From contig NZ_PEDL01000016.1 of assembly GCF_002735925.1 (NCBI RefSeq), positions 1 to 64,000 of the forward strand: 64,000 nucleotides of DNA, in the 5' to 3' direction. Shown piece after piece: positions 63,543-64,000 of this stretch. How positions within the stretch are numbered: the first letter of the stretch is position 1; the number at the start of each line of letters is the position of its first letter. This DNA is from Sporanaerobium hydrogeniformans. GTDB lineage: Bacteria; Bacillota; Clostridia; Lachnospirales; Cellulosilyticaceae. Below the pieces are notes generated by a model that worked only from the letters and a program-made list of their open reading frames with translations, searched no databases and was not told the DNA's origin. Position numbers and translations under genes: made by a program.

Positions 63543-64000
63543 TCATTTGACATATAGCATATAAAAACCATGCACATGGCTTTTGATTGTCTGTAGGTAT
63601 TCTTCATAAGAGGCTCCCAAATCTAGTTTGCATATAATATAATAGATCGGGCTGTAGAAATGAAGCGCCATAATACCTGCATCATAACCTTTAAAGACAC
63701 CCTTCTTTTGAAGACTTTCAAAAAGTTGTTTTTGAAAGAGTATGGGACCATCAAAATAGTATTGTTTTAACATTTCTGCAGCAATTGGCGATCTGTGTTG
63801 TTCACCAACCAGAAGTTTCCTAAACATAACTGGAAACTCTTCTTTTACTAAAAAACCTAATAAATTCTCCGTATATTTTAGCAACATCTCTTCATCTATA
63901 TTCAAATAGATTTCAGTTGTTGTATCATCCTGCTCAACAGGAATGTGCATCGAAGTTGCAAAGCCATCATATCTGCTTTTCATCTCCTCGAATATCGCGT
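63543..64000 (-). CDS. TetR-family regulator, C-terminal ligand domain (N-terminus beyond window)
   Basis: The frame runs off the right edge with no stop (reading AIFEEMKSRYDGFATSMHIP on entry), so the first ATG at 63983 is only internal. The visible 150 residues are the all-helical C-terminal domain of a TetR protein (ENLLGFLVKEEFPVMFRKLL, EEYLQTIKSHVHGFYMLYVK). The DNA-binding domain lies outside. It precedes the QueG-like gene and may control it. The ligand is unknown. Confidence 0.85.
   Translation of the reverse strand, partial: AIFEEMKSRYDGFATSMHIPVEQDDTTTEIYLNIDEEMLLKYTENLLGFLVKEEFPVMFRKLLVGEQHRSPIAAEMLKQYYFDGPILFQKQLFESLQKKGVFKGYDAGIMALHFYSPIYYIICKLDLGASYEEYLQTIKSHVHGFYMLYVK

Overview
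The window looks like chromosomal DNA of a low-GC, anaerobic, polysaccharide-degrading member of the Clostridia, most likely Lachnospiraceae or a Cellulosilyticum-like relative. The reasons are AT-rich intergenic DNA, strong AGGAGG ribosome sites, ferredoxin-type redox enzymes, a split transketolase, CUT1 sugar importers without their own ATPase, YesM/YesN two-component pairs, and hemicellulose glycosidases of families GH3, GH31, GH36 and GH51. The genus is an inference. Nearly all genes lie on the minus strand. No rRNA, tRNA, CRISPR array, prophage or complete insertion sequence was seen.

Layout. 1-6085: a sugar operon (GntR/FCD regulator, binding protein, two permeases, two transketolase halves, cupin, transaldolase-like gene cut by the left edge). 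6419-9224: an unknown protein, a PAS-GGDEF-EAL phosphodiesterase and a 54-bp near-perfect palindrome. 9225-11274: folC, an unlisted 43-codon gene that overlaps both neighbours, and bioY under a BirA-type operator. 11403-16643: a divergent cis-prenyltransferase, then an OpuC-type osmolyte importer next to a BusR-like c-di-AMP-responsive regulator and a small tyrosine phosphatase. 16789-21218: a COG0523 GTPase coupled to a UroD/MtaA-thioredoxin fusion, a YfcE-type phosphodiesterase and a MATE exporter. 21329-23803: thiC-thiD under a TPP riboswitch. 23939-28061: a TetR gene with a 56-aa membrane protein under a promoter flanked by two palindromes, a nitroreductase, and an aldo/keto reductase - ECF/DUF1893 fusion - MerR operon with a typical 19-bp-spacer MerR promoter. 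28172-30519: a K+ or Na+/H+ antiporter and a thioesterase.

30607-54221 is a hemicellulose-oligosaccharide block. Cluster B has an importer, GH31 alpha-xylosidase and GH36 alpha-galactosidase, divergent from a YesM/YesN pair. Cluster C has YesM/YesN, an importer whose binding-protein gene is frameshifted, a DUF6171 protein and GH51 arabinofuranosidase. Cluster D has a GH3 glycosidase, a DUF3237 protein and an esterase, divergent from an AraC regulator. Imported xylo-, arabino- and galacto-oligosaccharides would be trimmed inside the cell, and pentoses would enter the non-oxidative pentose phosphate route for which the left operon supplies transketolase and transaldolase-like enzymes.

54264-64000 is mixed: a second MATE exporter, an exported TPR protein, a FliB-type lysine methylase, a diguanylate cyclase, an ArsC/Spx-like protein, a conserved clostridial unknown, a stand-alone RsmH paralogue, a decayed TetR N-terminus, a QueG-like iron-sulfur protein and a TetR gene cut by the right edge.

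Many start sites were moved inward from the longest reading frame because the ribosome-binding site demands it; each case is stated. I found no single obviously new system. The best leads are the UroD-thioredoxin/GTPase pair, the ECF-DUF1893 fusion operon, the hidden overlapping gene between bioY and folC, and the binding-protein frameshift.
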